From DATAOG01 sp963753685 (lineage in GTDB: Bacteria; Pseudomonadota; Alphaproteobacteria; Geminicoccales; Geminicoccaceae), in the NCBI GenBank assembly GCA_963753685.1, contig CAVWDE010000020.1, positions 1 to 64,000 of the forward strand: 64,000 bases of DNA, in the 5' to 3' direction. Under the pieces are notes generated by a model, which worked only from the letters and a program-made list of their open reading frames with translations, was not told the DNA's origin and did not search any database. The translations under genes and the position numbers were made by a program. Shown here piece by piece: positions 21,184 through 29,845 of this stretch; position 1 is the stretch's first letter, and each line of letters opens with the position of its first letter.

Positions 21184-21975
21184 ATGGCCGCAACCCTGCT
21201 GCTGGCGATCGACGTCGGCAACACCAACACCGTATTCGCGCTCTACCGCGAGCGGCAGGCCCAGGGCCAGTGGCGGATCTCGACCGTGCGCGAGCGGACC
21301 GCCGATGAATACGCCGCCGCACTCACCCAGCTGATGGCGCTCAAGGGCTTCAGCCAGGAGGACGTCGGCGCCGCGGCGATCGCCTCAGTGGTGCCCCAGG
21401 CGCTGACCCCGCTCAAGAGCATGTGCCGGGAGTTCTTCAACTGCACGGCCAAGGTAATCGGCGAGGACCTGGGCGTGGGCATCCAGATCGCGGTCGACAA
21501 TCCCCGCGAGGTCGGCGCCGATCGCCTGGTCAACGCCGTGGCCGCGCACGGCCGCTATGGCGGGCCGCTGATCGTGGTCGATTTCGGCACCGCGACCACC
21601 TTTGACGTGGTCGATCGCGACGGCCGCTATTGCGGCGGCGTGATCGCGACCGGGATCAATTTGTCGCTCGAGGCGTTGCATCGGGCGGCCGCGAAATTGC
21701 CCCGGATCGCGGTCGAGCGGCCGCCCTGCGTGATCGGCAGCTCGACCGTGACCGCGATGCAGTCGGGGGTGTATTGGGGCTACGTCAGCCTGATCGAAGG
21801 CATGGTCGCCAGGATCAAGGAGGAGTTCGGCGAGCCGATGAAGGTGATCGCGACCGGCGGTCTCGCCGGCCTGTTCGCGGGCGCGACCGAAGTGATCGAG
21901 CAGGTCGATCGCGACTTGACCATGGCCGGGCTGGTCGAGCTGTTCTATGCCAATCGGCCGCAGCCATCGAACTGA
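21184..21975 (+). CDS. coaX: Type III pantothenate kinase
   Basis: First step of coenzyme A synthesis, phosphorylating pantothenate in an ASKHA-fold dimer; 263 aa. Motifs visible: phosphate-binding LLAIDVGNTNTVFALY near the start, NPREVGADRLVNAVAAHGRYGGP, DFGTATTFDVVDRDGRYCGGVIATGI, and a late glycine motif VIATGGLAGLF. The pattern is that of CoaX, not CoaA. It is in the birA-coaX-rnj string. Confidence 0.97.
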   Translation: MAATLLLAIDVGNTNTVFALYRERQAQGQWRISTVRERTADEYAAALTQLMALKGFSQEDVGAAAIASVVPQALTPLKSMCREFFNCTAKVIGEDLGVGIQIAVDNPREVGADRLVNAVAAHGRYGGPLIVVDFGTATTFDVVDRDGRYCGGVIATGINLSLEALHRAAAKLPRIAVERPPCVIGSSTVTAMQSGVYWGYVSLIEGMVARIKEEFGEPMKVIATGGLAGLFAGATEVIEQVDRDLTMAGLVELFYANRPQPSN

Positions 21976-21989
21976 CGGACAAGGTGGGG

Positions 21990-23681
21990 ATGCACAATCA
22001 GGAATTGCTGTTCGTACCGCTCGGCGGGGCCGGCGAGATCGGTCTGAACCTCAACCTCTATGGCCTGGACGGCCAGTGGCTGATGGTCGACCTCGGCATC
22101 AGCTTCGCCGACGAGACCCTGCCGGGCGTCGAGATCGTGCTGCCCGATCCCCGCTTCATCGAGGCGCAGAGCGAGAACCTTTGCGGCCTGGTCCTGACCC
22201 ACGCGCATGAGGACCATTTCGGCGCCATCCCCTATCTCTGGGAGCGGCTGCGCTGCCCGATCTGGTGCACCCGGTTCACCGCGGCGGTGCTGCGCCGCAA
22301 GCTCGAGGAGAGCCGCCTCAAGGGCGTGCCGGTCAACATCGTGGCGCCGGGCGAGCGCTTCCAGGTCGGGCCGTTCGACTGCGCCCTGATCCAGGTCACC
22401 CATTCGATCCCGGAGGCGCACGCGCTGGCGCTCCGGACCCCGCTCGGCAACGTCCTGCACACCGGCGACTGGAAGCTCGATCCGGCGCCCCTGGTCGGGC
22501 CGCTCACCGGCAGCGATGCGCTCGAGGCGTTCGGTCACGAGGGCGTGCTCGCGATGGTCGCCAACTCGACCAACATCCTGAACCCCGGCACCTCGGGTTC
22601 CGAGGCCGAGGTCCGCGACAGCCTGATGGAGCTGATCGGCCGGCAGACGCAGCGCGTCCTCCTGACCACCTTCGCCTCCAACATCGCGCGCCTGTCGACC
22701 GCGCTCGCGGTCGGGCAGGCGACCGGACGCGAGGTCGCGGCGGTCGGGCGCTCGATGCGCCGGATGATCGAGGCGGCGCGCGAGGTCGGCTATCTCCGAG
22801 ACATCCCGGATTTGCTCGACGAGCGCACGGCGGCCGAGCTGCCGCGCCACAAGGTGCTGTGGCTCTCGACCGGCTGCCAGGGCGAGCCGCGGGCGGCGCT
22901 GACCCGGATCGCCGCCGGCCAGCATCCGACCGTGGCACTGGAGCCCGGCGACGTCGTGATCTTCTCGTCCAAGATCATCCCCGGCAACGAGCGCACCCTT
23001 TACAACCTGCACAATGCCCTGATCCGGGCCGGGATCGAGGTGATCACCGAGGTCGACCATTTCGTGCACGTCTCGGGCCATCCCTGCCGCGACGAGGTCG
23101 CGCAGATGTACCGCTGGATCAGGCCCCAGATCGCGGTCCCGGTGCATGGCGAGGCGCGCCATCTGCACGAGCACCTGGCGTTCGCGCGCGAGCTCGGGGT
23201 GCCGCAGGCGCTCGAGGTCAGGAACGGCGACGTGCTGCGCCTGGCGCCGGCGCCAGCGGAGGTGATCGACGAGGTGCCGAGCGGCCGTCTGGTGGTCGAG
23301 AACGACTGCCTGATCGCCGCCGGGGACGATCTGTTCCGCACCCGCCGCCGGCTGATGGCCCATGGCACGGTGTTGGTCGGGCTGGTCCTGGATGGCTATG
23401 GCACGCTGCTCGCAGCACCCCAGCTCTCGACCTTTGGCGCGGTCGATCTGGAGCGCGAGCCGCGGATCAAGGAGACCGTCCAGAGCGCGATCGAGGATGC
23501 GGTCGAGGACCTGGACGATGCCGCCGCGCTCGAGGACGAGCAGATCCGGACCGCGGTCCGAGGGGCGGTGCGGCGCGCCTTCAAGCTCGTGCGCGAGAAG
23601 CGGCCGATCATCGAGATCCAGATCACCCGCCTCGACCGCGGCGCGCTCGAGGGCCTGCTGGACGAGGCCGGAGCGGCCTGA
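21990..23681 (+). CDS. rnj: Ribonuclease J
   Basis: Metallo-beta-lactamase/beta-CASP RNase with 5'-3' exonuclease and endonuclease activity in RNA maturation and decay; 563 aa. The zinc motif THAHEDHFGAIPYL is clear, followed by the beta-CASP domain (VANSTNILNPGTSGSEAEV, LLTTFASNIARL) and HVSGHPCRDEVAQMYRWIRPQIAVPVHGE. ATG 21990 is preceded by AAGGTGGGG. The frame is open far upstream, but that part shadows coaX. The stop overlaps the next ATG by one base. Confidence 0.96.
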   Translation: MHNQELLFVPLGGAGEIGLNLNLYGLDGQWLMVDLGISFADETLPGVEIVLPDPRFIEAQSENLCGLVLTHAHEDHFGAIPYLWERLRCPIWCTRFTAAVLRRKLEESRLKGVPVNIVAPGERFQVGPFDCALIQVTHSIPEAHALALRTPLGNVLHTGDWKLDPAPLVGPLTGSDALEAFGHEGVLAMVANSTNILNPGTSGSEAEVRDSLMELIGRQTQRVLLTTFASNIARLSTALAVGQATGREVAAVGRSMRRMIEAAREVGYLRDIPDLLDERTAAELPRHKVLWLSTGCQGEPRAALTRIAAGQHPTVALEPGDVVIFSSKIIPGNERTLYNLHNALIRAGIEVITEVDHFVHVSGHPCRDEVAQMYRWIRPQIAVPVHGEARHLHEHLAFARELGVPQALEVRNGDVLRLAPAPAEVIDEVPSGRLVVENDCLIAAGDDLFRTRRRLMAHGTVLVGLVLDGYGTLLAAPQLSTFGAVDLEREPRIKETVQSAIEDAVEDLDDAAALEDEQIRTAVRGAVRRAFKLVREKRPIIEIQITRLDRGALEGLLDEAGAA

Positions 23682-24085
23682 TGATCGGGCGTCTGAACCA
23701 CGTCGCGATTGCGGTGCCCGATCTCGACGCAGCGGTGGCGCAGTACCGTGACCTGTTGGGCGCGAAAGTGTCGCTCGCGGCGCCACAACCGGCGCATGGC
23801 GTGACCACGGTGTTCGTGGAGCTTGCCAACACCAAGATCGAGCTGCTGCATCCGTTGGGCGAGGGGTCGCCGATCGCGGCTTTCCTTGAGCGCCAGCCGA
23901 GCGGCGGTATCCACCACCTCTGCTACGAGGTCCCGGACATCCTGGCCGCGCGCGATCGCCTGCTGGCCGCGGGCGCCCGCGTGCTCGGCGACGGCACGCC
24001 CAGGCCCGGCGCCCACGACCGCCCGGTCCTGTTCCTGCATCCCAAGGATTTCAGCGGCACCCTGATCGAGCTCGAGCAGGCCTGA
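23681..24085 (+). CDS. mce: Methylmalonyl-CoA epimerase (VOC family)
   Basis: Interconverts (R)- and (S)-methylmalonyl-CoA in the propionate pathway; 134 aa, family length. Metal-ligand positions of the vicinal-oxygen-chelate fold are visible: NHVAIAVPDLDAAVAQYRDLLGA near the start, then VELANTKIELLHPLG, GGIHHLCYEVPD and KDFSGTLIELEQA at the end. It starts in the rnj stop codon, so the two are translationally coupled. A generic VOC protein is the alternative, but the GGIHHLCYEV block favours Mce. Confidence 0.9.
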   Translation: MIGRLNHVAIAVPDLDAAVAQYRDLLGAKVSLAAPQPAHGVTTVFVELANTKIELLHPLGEGSPIAAFLERQPSGGIHHLCYEVPDILAARDRLLAAGARVLGDGTPRPGAHDRPVLFLHPKDFSGTLIELEQA

Positions 24086-24092
24086 GCGCGCC

Positions 24093-24329
24093 ATGACCTG
24101 GTTCGCGACCGGGGTCACCTTCGTGCTGGTCTGGTGGCTGGTGCTGTTCATGGTCCTGCCGTTCGGGGCGCGGCCGCCCGATCAGGTCGAGCCCGGCACG
24201 GCGCCCAGCGCACCGGCCAGGCCGCGGATCGGCCTCAAGTTCCTGATCACCACCCTGATCGCCATGACGCTGACCGCGCTGATCCTCTGGCTGACCGACA
24301 GCGGCTGGATCCAGCTGCGCCCCCATTAG
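24093..24329 (+). CDS. DUF1467 family small membrane protein
   Basis: 78 aa, two predicted membrane helices (about 5-25 and 49-67) joined by a proline-rich loop with the conserved core MVLPFGARPPDQVEPGTAPSAP. This is the DUF1467 pattern, usually encoded just before proS in Alphaproteobacteria, as here. Function is unknown. It lies 7 bp after mce and is the last gene before the AT-rich gap. Confidence 0.85.
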   Translation: MTWFATGVTFVLVWWLVLFMVLPFGARPPDQVEPGTAPSAPARPRIGLKFLITTLIAMTLTALILWLTDSGWIQLRPH

Positions 24330-24679
24330 CCGTCTATCTTCTTAGTTGATAGAATGCCATGTTAAATAACTGTCATGATTCATAAGATTATAATACATAG
24401 GTAACACACTGTAATTACGCAATATTCGTGATCCATGATCCGCTCCGGTGAGCGCCGAGACGGGTTGATCGCGATCGAGTGCGGTCGCGGCCAGGATCGC
24501 CCTTGCTGATCCTCAAATCCTCGTGATCCCCCGCGGTCAGCACTGAACAACCCACCAAACCCCAACCACGCGCGCCCTCTGCTGTAGCGGTCGCGCTGCC
24601 GATAAAATTTGAGAAAAAATTGTTATCAATCACGCTGTGAAATTCGCCACCTAGTTACTTGTTTATCATCAAATTTCTC
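24330..24679. other. AT-rich gene-free stretch
   Basis: About 350 bp with base composition far more AT-rich than the rest of the window in two blocks (24330-24425 and 24600-24680), for example TTAAATAACTGTCATGATTC and AAATTTGAGAAAAAATTG. I see no convincing reading frame. A lone TATAAT (24389-24394) has no matching -35. A short stem AGGATC/GATCCT (24493-24513) and several GATC sites occur, but GATC is frequent everywhere in this DNA. It may be upstream promoter DNA for the small RNA or a remnant of acquired DNA. Confidence 0.5.
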
Positions 24680-24708
24680 TTGCCATCGAGAGGCTATGGT
24701 CCCATATT
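24680..24708 (+). promoter_or_regulatory. Candidate promoter of the small RNA
   Basis: TTGCCA (24680-24685) matches the -35 box at five of six positions. After exactly 17 nt, CATATT (24703-24708) matches the -10 at four of six. Initiation would fall at about 24714-24716, at the first base of the predicted 5' hairpin. Confidence 0.55.
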
Positions 24709-24713
24709 AGTGG

Positions 24714-24802
24714 GGTGTTCATGGGATGTTTCCCCTGTGACACCCGACTTGAGGCGTTTCCTCCCTACCTTAGCCGCGCCGGACCTCCGGTGCGGCTTTT
24801 TT
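24714..24802 (+). ncRNA. Small regulatory RNA, alpha-r8 / MmgR-like candidate
   Basis: About 89 nt with the full plan of an Hfq-type sRNA. A 5' hairpin pairs GGGTGT (24713-24718) with ACACCC (24740-24745), with an inner GGGA/TCCC stem. A mostly single-stranded middle holds TTTCCTCCCT at 24757-24766. An intrinsic terminator (24772-24802) closes it. From memory, that 10-base pyrimidine motif in front of the terminator is the hallmark of the alphaproteobacterial alpha-r8 family, whose member MmgR limits polyhydroxybutyrate storage in Sinorhizobium. The motif can pair with Shine-Dalgarno sequences, which suggests translational repression in trans. A GAGG just 5' of it (24751-24754) could partly mask it. 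Family membership was not tested with a covariance model. Confidence 0.72.
24772..24802 (+). terminator. Intrinsic terminator of the small RNA
   Basis: AGCCGCGCCGG (24772-24782) pairs with CCGGTGCGGCT (24787-24797), 11 bp with one G-T pair, across an ACCT loop. It is followed directly by a T6 run (24797-24802). It is the only textbook Rho-independent terminator I see in the window. Confidence 0.9.
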
Positions 24803-25036
24803 CTGAGATAAATGCATATCAAACAATGAGTTAGGATGGCATTGCGCGGCTCCGGCTGAGCTGCGCTGACGGGGAGTTCCGGCAGCGGCGGGAGGGTCTC
24901 GAGGGCCGACAGCGGGGCGGGCCGCGCCGGCGGTCGGATCAGTTATCAACTTCCAGGTGAGGTCGGGTTGCGGAGTGCGGCGGCGCGCCGGGGCAGAATT
25001 GTCATCCCCGGGCGTTCCGCCTAGAGTGGCGCCGCG
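24803..25036. other. Upstream region of proS
   Basis: GC-rich DNA between the small-RNA terminator and proS. I see no frame, repeat or well-spaced promoter pair; a proS promoter presumably lies here. Confidence 0.4.
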
Positions 25037-25066
25037 TTGACCACGGCACCCCTGAGCGAGATCCAG

Positions 25067-26356
25067 ATGCGGCTGTCCCGCTACTTCCTGCCCCTGCTCA
25101 AGGAAACCCCTGCCGAAGCGCAGATCGTCTCGCACCAGCTGATGCTGCGCGCGGGCATGATCCGACAGAGCTCGGCCGGGATCTACAGCTGGCTGCCGCT
25201 GGGCCTGCGCGTCCTGCGCCGGGTCGAGCAGATCGTGCGCGAGGAGATGGACGCGGCCGGCTGCCATGAGATCCTGATGCCGACGATCCAGCCGGCCGAG
25301 CTCTGGCAGGAGAGCGGCCGCTACGACGACTACGGCAAGGAGATGCTCCGGCTCGCCGACCGCCACGAGCGGCCGATGCTGTACGGGCCGACCCACGAGG
25401 AGGTGGTCACGGACATCTTCCGCCGCAGCGTCAGGAGCTACCGCGATCTGCCGGTCAACCTCTACCAGATCCAGTGGAAGTTTCGCGACGAGATCCGGCC
25501 GCGGTTCGGGGTCATGCGCGGCCGCGAGTTCTACATGAAGGACAACTACTCCTTCGACCTCGACTTCGAGGGCGCGAAGCGCTCCTACGACAACATGTTC
25601 GTGGCGTATCTCAAGACGTTCCGGCGCATGGGCCTGACCGCGATCCCGATGCGGGCGGCGAGCGGAGCGATCGGCGGCGACATGAGCCACGAGTTCCAGG
25701 TCCTGGCGCCGACCGGCGAGAGCCAAGTCTACTACGACCCGGCGTTCGAGGACATCGATTTCCTGCGCGACATGCCGGGCATCGAGGAGCTGAAGGCGCT
25801 GTACGCCGCGACCGACGAGCAGCACGACCCCGCGGGTTGCCCGGTGCCGGCCGAGCGCCTGCGCGCCGGGCGCGGCATCGAGGTCGGCCAGATCTTCTAC
25901 CTCGGCACCAAATACTCCAAGCCCATGGGGGCCACCGTGACGGGTCCGGACGGCCAGGAGATCCCGGTCGAGATGGGCTGCTACGGGATCGGCGTCTCGC
26001 GCCTGGTGGGCGCCCTGATCGAGGTCTTCCACGATGAGGCCGGGATCAGGTGGCCGGAGCCGGTGGCGCCGTTCCGGCTCGGGCTGATCCATCTGCGGCC
26101 GGGCGATGCCGCCTGTGACGCCGCGGTCGATGCGCTCGAGGCGGGGCTCGCAACGGCCGGCCTGGAGGTGCTGACCGACGATCGCGATGAGAGCGCCGGC
26201 GCCAAATTTGCGACCATGGACCTGATCGGCCTGCCCTGGCAGGCGGTGGTCGGGCCGCGCGGCGTCAAGCAGGGGGTGGTCGAGCTGAAGTCGCGCGCCA
26301 CCGGTGAGCGTATCGAGCTTTCGCCTGAAGCGCTGATCGGACGGCTCACCGCTTGA
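25067..26356 (+). CDS. proS: Prolyl-tRNA synthetase, short bacterial type
   Basis: Class II synthetase that charges tRNA-Pro; 429 aa from ATG 25067. It lacks the roughly 180-residue editing insertion of E. coli ProS, as is normal in Alphaproteobacteria. Motif 2 region QIQWKFRDEIRPRFGVMRGREFYMKDNYSF and motif 3 EMGCYGIGVSRLVGALIE are present, and the C-terminal anticodon-binding domain ends in EALIGRLTA. ATG 25067 gives the usual MRLSRYFLPLLKETPAEAQ; a TTG at 25037 would add ten residues. Its stop overlaps the lolC ATG by one base. Confidence 0.96.
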   Translation: MRLSRYFLPLLKETPAEAQIVSHQLMLRAGMIRQSSAGIYSWLPLGLRVLRRVEQIVREEMDAAGCHEILMPTIQPAELWQESGRYDDYGKEMLRLADRHERPMLYGPTHEEVVTDIFRRSVRSYRDLPVNLYQIQWKFRDEIRPRFGVMRGREFYMKDNYSFDLDFEGAKRSYDNMFVAYLKTFRRMGLTAIPMRAASGAIGGDMSHEFQVLAPTGESQVYYDPAFEDIDFLRDMPGIEELKALYAATDEQHDPAGCPVPAERLRAGRGIEVGQIFYLGTKYSKPMGATVTGPDGQEIPVEMGCYGIGVSRLVGALIEVFHDEAGIRWPEPVAPFRLGLIHLRPGDAACDAAVDALEAGLATAGLEVLTDDRDESAGAKFATMDLIGLPWQAVVGPRGVKQGVVELKSRATGERIELSPEALIGRLTA

Positions 26357-27597
26357 TGTTCGCCCCGGTCGAGCGGCTGATTGCCGGACGCTATCTGCGG
26401 CCGCGCCGGGAGGAGGGCTTCATCTCGGTGATCGCCGCCTTCTCCCTGCTCGGGATCGCGCTCGGGGTCGCGACCCTGATCGTGGTGCTCGCCGTGATGA
26501 GCGGCTTTCGCGCCGAGCTGCTCGGTCGGGTGATGGGCCTGAACGGCCACGTCACCGTCCAGACCGGGCCCCAGGGCCTGACCAATTTCGATGCCCTCGC
26601 GGACCGCCTGCGCGTCGCCGACGGCGTGGTCACGGTGACCCCGCTGGTGACCGGGCAGGTGATGGCGACCGCCAACGGGGTCGCGTCGGGAGCGCTCGTG
26701 CACGGCATCCGGCCGGCTGATCTGGCGGCGCTCGGGGCGATCGCCGACCATCTGGTCGCGGGCTCGGTCGCGCATCTGAGCGACGATCAGATCGTGATCG
26801 GCGCGCGCATGGCCTATCGCATGGGGCTCCGCCTCGGCGATCGCCTGACCCTGATCTCGCCCCAGGGCACGCCGACCGCCTTCGGCACCGTGCCGCGGGT
26901 CAAGGCCTACGAGATCGGGGCGATCTTCGAGGTCGGCATGTACGAGTACGACAGCACCTTCGTGTTCATGCCGCTTGAGGCGGCCCAGCTGTACTTCCAG
27001 CTCGACGACCGCGCCAACGAGCTCGAGATCATGGTCGCCAACCCCGACCAGGTGGCCGCCTACCGGCGGGAGCTGGCACCCCTGGTCGGCGGTGCCGGCC
27101 AGCTGATCGACTGGCAACAGGCCAACGCCTCGTTCTTCACCGCACTCAAGGTCGAGCGCAACGTCATGTTCCTGATCCTCAGCCTGATCATCATGGTCGC
27201 CGCCTTCAACATCATCGCGGGCATGATCATGCTGGTGAAGGACAAGGGCCGCGACATCGCGATCCTGCGCACCATGGGGGCGACCCGGGGTGCCATCATG
27301 CGCGTGTTCTTCATGAGCGGCGCCGCGATCGGGGTCACCGGCACGCTGGTGGGCTTTCTGCTCGGGCTCGCGTTCGCCGCCAACATCGAGACCATCCGGG
27401 AGTGGCTGCAGGTGTTGACCGGGACCAACCTGTTCTCGCCCGAGATTTATTTTCTCTCGCACCTGCCGGCCCGGATCGAGCCCCGCGACGTGCTGAGCGT
27501 GGTGCTGATGAGCCTCGGGCTGTCGCTGCTCGCGACCCTCTACCCGTCCTGGCGGGCGGCGCGCCTCGATCCGGTCGAAGCGCTGCGCTATGAGTGA
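26356..27597 (+). CDS. lolC: Lipoprotein-releasing system permease LolC/LolE type
   Basis: Inner-membrane part of the Lol transporter that extracts lipoproteins for transfer to the outer membrane; 413 aa. One N-terminal helix (about 25-45), a large periplasmic domain (residues about 50-265), then three C-terminal helices. Family markers are FISVIAAFSLLGIALGVATLIVVLAVMSGF, MIMLVKDKGRDIAILRTMGATRGAIMRVFF and TLYPSWRAARLDPVEALRYE at the end. Only one permease gene is present, as in many Alphaproteobacteria where a single protein forms the dimer. lolD follows 95 bp downstream. Confidence 0.93.
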   Translation: MFAPVERLIAGRYLRPRREEGFISVIAAFSLLGIALGVATLIVVLAVMSGFRAELLGRVMGLNGHVTVQTGPQGLTNFDALADRLRVADGVVTVTPLVTGQVMATANGVASGALVHGIRPADLAALGAIADHLVAGSVAHLSDDQIVIGARMAYRMGLRLGDRLTLISPQGTPTAFGTVPRVKAYEIGAIFEVGMYEYDSTFVFMPLEAAQLYFQLDDRANELEIMVANPDQVAAYRRELAPLVGGAGQLIDWQQANASFFTALKVERNVMFLILSLIIMVAAFNIIAGMIMLVKDKGRDIAILRTMGATRGAIMRVFFMSGAAIGVTGTLVGFLLGLAFAANIETIREWLQVLTGTNLFSPEIYFLSHLPARIEPRDVLSVVLMSLGLSLLATLYPSWRAARLDPVEALRYE

Positions 27598-27692
27598 GCC
27601 CCTTGTGCCGCCGGAGGCGGCCACCAGCCGGCTTTGGGCGCGGCCGGAGGCGGGGCCGTGAGCGGGCGCGCTTGGTCGCCGGCGCGCCGCCC

Positions 27693-28385
27693 ATGACCGG
27701 CCCGCCGATGGGCACAGCGCTGCAGCTCAGGGGCATCCGCCGGCGCTTCCGGCAGGGCGAGGGCTGGCTCGAGGTGCTGCGCGGGGTCGACCTGGAGCTG
27801 GCACCCGGCGCCGTGCTCGCTCTGATGGGGCCGTCCGGCTCGGGCAAATCGACGCTCTTGCAGATCGCCGGCCTGCTCGAGCATCCGGATGACGGCGAGG
27901 TGATCCTGGCCGGGCGCGCCTGCGGCCGGCTGTCGGATGCCGAGCGGACCCGGATCCGGCGCGAGCGCCTGGGCTTCGTCTATCAGTTCCATCACCTGCT
28001 GCCCGAGTTCAGCGCGCTCGAGAACGTGATGCTGCCGGGGATGCTGGCCGGGCACAGCCGGCGCGCGGCGCGGGCGCGGGCGCGGGAACTCCTGGCCGCA
28101 CTCGGGGTCGAGGGGCGCGAGAGCCATCGGCCGGCCCGCCTGTCCGGTGGCGAGCAGCAGCGGGTCGCGATCGCCCGCGCCATGGCCAACCGGCCGGCCG
28201 TGCTGCTCGCCGACGAGCCCACCGGCAACCTCGACGAGGGCACCGCGAGCGCGGTGTTCTCGACCCTGGTCCAGGCGGCCCGCGAGACCTCGTCAGCCCT
28301 GATGATCGCGACCCACAACGCCGAGCTCGCGGGTCGCGCCGACGCCACGCTCAGGCTGCACAACGGCACCATCGAGCGGCCGTAG
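27693..28385 (+). CDS. lolD: Lipoprotein-releasing system ATP-binding protein LolD
   Basis: ABC ATPase that powers lipoprotein release with LolC; 230 aa, normal. Walker A GPSGSGKST, Q-loop FVYQFHHLLPEFSALENVMLP, signature LSGGEQQRVAIARAMANRP and Walker B VLLADEPTGNLD are all present. The LLPEF segment in the Q-loop region is typical of LolD. ATG 27693 gives MTGPPMGTALQLRGI; the frame runs open about 33 codons upstream but without conserved residues. Confidence 0.95.
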   Translation: MTGPPMGTALQLRGIRRRFRQGEGWLEVLRGVDLELAPGAVLALMGPSGSGKSTLLQIAGLLEHPDDGEVILAGRACGRLSDAERTRIRRERLGFVYQFHHLLPEFSALENVMLPGMLAGHSRRAARARARELLAALGVEGRESHRPARLSGGEQQRVAIARAMANRPAVLLADEPTGNLDEGTASAVFSTLVQAARETSSALMIATHNAELAGRADATLRLHNGTIERP

Positions 28386-28402
28386 TCCGGTCGCGGCGGG
28401 GC

Positions 28403-29845
28403 TCACGGCCGCCAGAAGCGCGGCGTCATCAGCACCAGCACCGTGAACAGCTCGAGCCGCCCGAGCAGCATCTCGAAGGCGAGGATCCACTTGGCGCCGT
28501 CGGGCAGGCTCGCGAAGTTGCCGGCCGGGCCGATGATCGGGCCGAGACCCGGGCCGACGTTGCCGATCGCCTGCACCGTGCCGCTCAGCGCCGTGATCCA
28601 GTCCAGACCAAACGCGCCCAGGCTGACCGCGCCGAGCGCCACCGCCATGAAGTAGATCGCCAGGAACGCCATCACGCCCTCGACCACGTCGACCGAGAGC
28701 GGCTTGCCGTCGTAGATGCGCTGGGCGATCGCGTGCGGCATGAAGCGGCGCTGGATGTGCTCGCGCAGGACGATCAGCAGAACGCGGAAGCGGAAGATCT
28801 TGATCGCCCCCGAAGTCGAGCCGGTGCAGCCGCCGACGAACATCAGGTAGAAGAAGACGCCGTCGGCGAGCGGGCCCCAGACGCCGAAGTCGTCCGAGGC
28901 GTAGCCGGTCGTGGTCATGATCGAGGTGACGTTGAAGGTCGCGAGCCGGATGGCGTCGCCGACCGCCCGGCCGCTGTGCCAGTGCAGCCAGATGGCGAGC
29001 ACGGTCGCGCTGACCACGACGATGAGCAGCATGACCTGGGTCTGCCGGTCGCGCAGGATCGACCAGTCGCCGCGCGCCGCGCGCACATACAGGAGGAACG
29101 GCATCCCGCCCGCGAACATGAACACCACGCAGACCCACTGCGCCGCCACCGAGAAGCCGGTGAACGAGGAGTCGCGGGTCGAGTAGCCGCCGGTCGAGAG
29201 CGTGGTCATGGCATGCGCGATCGCCTCGAACAGGGTCATGCCGGCGATCCGGTAGGCGACGACGCAGGCGATCGAGAGGACGACGTAGGCGACGCACAGC
29301 GCTGCGGTCACCGCCGCCAGGCGCGGCATCGGCTTGTCCGAGCGGTCGGAGGACTCGGCGTGGAACAGCTGCATGCCGCCGGTGCGCAGCCAGGGCAGGA
29401 TGGCGATCGCCATGACCACGATGCCGACCCCGCCCAGCCACTGCAGCAGCGCCCGCCACAAGAGGATGCTCTTCGGCATGCTGTCGAGCCCGACCAGCAC
29501 GGTCGAGCCGGTGGTCGTGACCCCCGACATGGTCTCGAAGAAGGCGTCGGTGTAGCTGAGCTTGAGCTCCGAGAAGCACAAAGGCAGGGCGGCGATTGCC
29601 GGCACCACGAACCAGGCGAGGAAGGTCAGCACATAAGCCTGGCGCAGGGTCAGCACGCCGACGGTGCCGCGGTTGGCGAGCACGAACAGCCCGCCGAGGC
29701 CGATCGAGAGCACCGCGGCCAGCGAGAACGGCTCCGGCGCGTGGACGCCGGACAGCCAGTTCAGGGTTGCCGGCACCAGCATCGCCACCGCGATCGCGCA
29801 GATCAGCACGCCGATCACGAACAGCACGGGCCGCAGATCGATCAT
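28403..29845 (-). CDS. trkH: Trk-type potassium uptake protein TrkH
   Basis: Ion-conducting membrane subunit for K+ uptake; 480 aa, many hydrophobic helices. The four selectivity-filter loops are recognisable: MSGVTTTGSTVL, MTTLSTGGYSTRDSS, IMTTTGYASDDFG and VQAIGNVGPGLGP. The conserved VGGCTGSTSGAIKIFR segment is also present. No trkA gene is visible nearby. It lies alone on the minus strand between lolD (stops converge 17 bp apart) and dnaE (divergent, 187-bp shared upstream region), so it is a separate unit inside a conserved plus-strand array. Confidence 0.95.
   Translation of the reverse strand: MIDLRPVLFVIGVLICAIAVAMLVPATLNWLSGVHAPEPFSLAAVLSIGLGGLFVLANRGTVGVLTLRQAYVLTFLAWFVVPAIAALPLCFSELKLSYTDAFFETMSGVTTTGSTVLVGLDSMPKSILLWRALLQWLGGVGIVVMAIAILPWLRTGGMQLFHAESSDRSDKPMPRLAAVTAALCVAYVVLSIACVVAYRIAGMTLFEAIAHAMTTLSTGGYSTRDSSFTGFSVAAQWVCVVFMFAGGMPFLLYVRAARGDWSILRDRQTQVMLLIVVVSATVLAIWLHWHSGRAVGDAIRLATFNVTSIMTTTGYASDDFGVWGPLADGVFFYLMFVGGCTGSTSGAIKIFRFRVLLIVLREHIQRRFMPHAIAQRIYDGKPLSVDVVEGVMAFLAIYFMAVALGAVSLGAFGLDWITALSGTVQAIGNVGPGLGPIIGPAGNFASLPDGAKWILAFEMLLGRLELFTVLVLMTPRFWRP

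Noticed and set aside
24389..24394. TATAAT hexamer as a promoter
   Set aside because: No acceptable -35 at 15-19 nt on the plus strand and only a weak one on the minus strand; expected by chance in AT-rich DNA.
24428..24530. Cluster of GATC sites in the AT-rich gap, possibly an origin-like region
   Set aside because: GATC is very frequent throughout this genome's coding DNA, and no DnaA-box array (TTATCCACA type) is present.
25037..25066. TTG start for proS adding ten residues
   Set aside because: Family members start at the MRLSRYF methionine; the extra residues have no counterpart. It remains possible.
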